Shown: positions 47,572-48,578 of the stretch, in pieces | Layout of the letters: each line of letters opens with the position of its first letter | Position numbering within the stretch: position 1 is the first letter of the stretch | Source of the DNA: Strigomonas culicis | Lineage: Eukaryota > Euglenozoa > Kinetoplastea > Trypanosomatida > Trypanosomatidae | Direction of reading: 5' to 3' | DNA length: 48,578 nt | Assembly: GCA_000482145.1 (NCBI GenBank) | Contig: AUXH01000066.1 | Span: 1-48,578 of the forward strand | Program-made: the position numbers and the translations under genes | The notes under the pieces: model-generated | Databases searched by the model: none | What the model was told of the DNA's origin: nothing | The model's input: only the letters and a program-made list of their open reading frames with translations

Positions 47572-48578
47572 CTAGATGCAATACTCCTGCTCACTGTCTT
47601 CCGAAGACTTGAACTCGTTCACCACACTCGCCGCCTGAAGATGGAACTCGGAGAGAATAGTGGAGTAAGTGGACGAGGATCCCGCCGCGCACGTCGTGAG
47701 GCTCTGGGACCGCGTATCCGCCGGACGATCGACGAGGCTGGAGGAAGCGGCGGCAGTATCGACGTGCGCGCTACTCGGTACCACCACGACCAGTCTGTTT
47801 TCTTTGTCACTGCGCTTCCGCACCGCCGTGTCCGTCTCCGCGTTGGCCGTCCGCGCCGCATCACCCAGTTCATTGTGATTCGGCTGCTGCTGCTGCTGCG
47901 TGGTCGTGGTGCCGGGGGGTGTCGCCGCCATCGCGCGGCTGTGCTCACTCGCGGGCGTGGGGCTGCCGCTGCGCACCTTGGGCGGCGGCGCCGTCGCGGA
48001 GGACTCGGCAAGTGTCTTGAGCACATCCTCGAGCGTACCCTTTTCGTAGCGCGTGCGGGGCAACCCGAAGCTCGCGTTGGGCTCCGGCGCGCTCCCCGGC
48101 ACCTCCATCGTGTTGGGCGGCGAGCCGCCGCCGGTGGGGTGCGCGCCGTAGCCGCCGCGCGGCGTGGGGTGCAGCACACTGCTGGTGACGGACCCCGCGA
48201 GGCTGCTGACTGCCGTGCTGGTCGCGGCGCTCGCGGCGGCGGAGCGGAAGGAAAAGAGCTGGCGCCGCTGCGACCGCCGCGCAAAGTTCTGCTCCTCCAG
48301 CTGGAAGACGGTCAGCACGTCCCGCGGCACGTGGCTGCTCTGTGCCGCCGCTGCGTCGGCCGCGGCCGCGGTGGTGGTGGCCGCCGCGCCGCTGCCGCCC
48401 TTGAGGAGGTGCGCGGCGGAGCCCATGCTGGCGCGCCGTTTCGGCGACTGCGCGCTGCCGCTGGCGGCGCTCTCGGCGCCGACGGGCGGCAGCGCGCCGC
48501 TGAAGGCGGCCGGCATTGACACGCTCAGCAGCGACGCGCGGCGGAAGCAGTGCAGTCCGTCTGCGGCCGGCGCACCGT
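47572..48578 (-). CDS. Unknown low-complexity protein, 5'-truncated by the window edge (at least 335 aa)
   Basis: The frame is open through the right edge, so the start lies outside the window; a GTG at 48522 is not a credible start. Not recognised. The visible part is rich in Ser, Ala, Pro, Thr and Gln and probably disordered. Ordered-looking pieces are SPKRRASMGSAAHLL, the helix VLTVFQLEEQNFARRSQRRQLFSF, a Phe/Gly/Pro segment before YEKGTLEDVLKTLAESS, and the C-terminal end STILSEFHLQAASVVNEFKSSEDSEQEYCI-like tail. KRRAS and SPT-type sites suggest phosphorylation. High third-position GC and a single 1-kb frame support real coding. The stop is TAG. Confidence 0.75.
   Translation of the reverse strand, partial: GAPAADGLHCFRRASLLSVSMPAAFSGALPPVGAESAASGSAQSPKRRASMGSAAHLLKGGSGAAATTTAAAADAAAAQSSHVPRDVLTVFQLEEQNFARRSQRRQLFSFRSAAASAATSTAVSSLAGSVTSSVLHPTPRGGYGAHPTGGGSPPNTMEVPGSAPEPNASFGLPRTRYEKGTLEDVLKTLAESSATAPPPKVRSGSPTPASEHSRAMAATPPGTTTTQQQQQPNHNELGDAARTANAETDTAVRKRSDKENRLVVVVPSSAHVDTAAASSSLVDRPADTRSQSLTTCAAGSSSTYSTILSEFHLQAASVVNEFKSSEDSEQEYCI

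Overview
The window looks like part of a nuclear chromosome of a trypanosomatid (Kinetoplastea). Every gene I can support lies on the minus strand, head to tail, with no introns and no gene on the other strand. This is the signature of one polycistronic transcription unit read from the right end to the left end. Coding DNA is GC-rich at third positions. The gaps are very AT-rich and hold homopolymers and purine-rich (GA)n tracts, which in the transcript sense are the polypyrimidine tracts that guide spliced-leader trans-splicing. TAA, TAG and TGA are all used as terminators, so the reassigned code of Blastocrithidia is excluded. The genus cannot be settled from sequence alone. The A/T-rich gaps and the large Gln/Asn/His/Ser homopolymers in proteins argue against Leishmania and fit a monoxenous lineage better (inference).

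Layout in order of transcription (right to left): a 5'-truncated low-complexity protein (47572-48578); two tandem aspartate aminotransferases (47031-45775 and 45210-43948) joined by two blocks of perfect DNA identity; a mitochondrial-type NADH-dependent fumarate reductase with ApbE, flavoprotein and cytochrome-b5-reductase modules (43008-38665); an unknown multi-pass membrane protein; a GPC1-type glycerophosphocholine acyltransferase; a TAN1-like THUMP protein broken by a frameshift; a 1257-residue protein that I tentatively match to TEL2/TELO2; a mitochondrial-type protein with a frameshift; a twin-CX9C protein; a coiled-coil protein; a 2288-residue F-box protein full of homopolymers; two small membrane-anchored proteins; a PSP1-domain protein with poly-Q and poly-N; a 711-726 residue unknown with a frameshift near its C-terminus; a UBX protein of UBXN4 type; two tandem paralogues of an unrecognised family; casein kinase 1; and a single-CCCH zinc-finger protein. 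The last 1.1 kb (positions 1-1124) holds no supportable gene.

The genes are not a pathway cluster; as usual in kinetoplastids, neighbours share transcription rather than function. Loose themes are redox and amino-acid metabolism (two AATs, FRD), mitochondrial proteins (FRD, twin CX9C, at least two with transit-peptide-like starts), protein quality control (UBX, F-box, possibly TEL2) and RNA control (PSP1, CCCH, TAN1). I see no mobile element, CRISPR array, tRNA or rRNA gene. The most rewarding regions are the unknown tandem family with its duplicated spacers (about 4.0-6.7 kb), the mosaic AAT pair, the flavinylation motif of the fumarate reductase, and three open reading frames broken at homopolymers.
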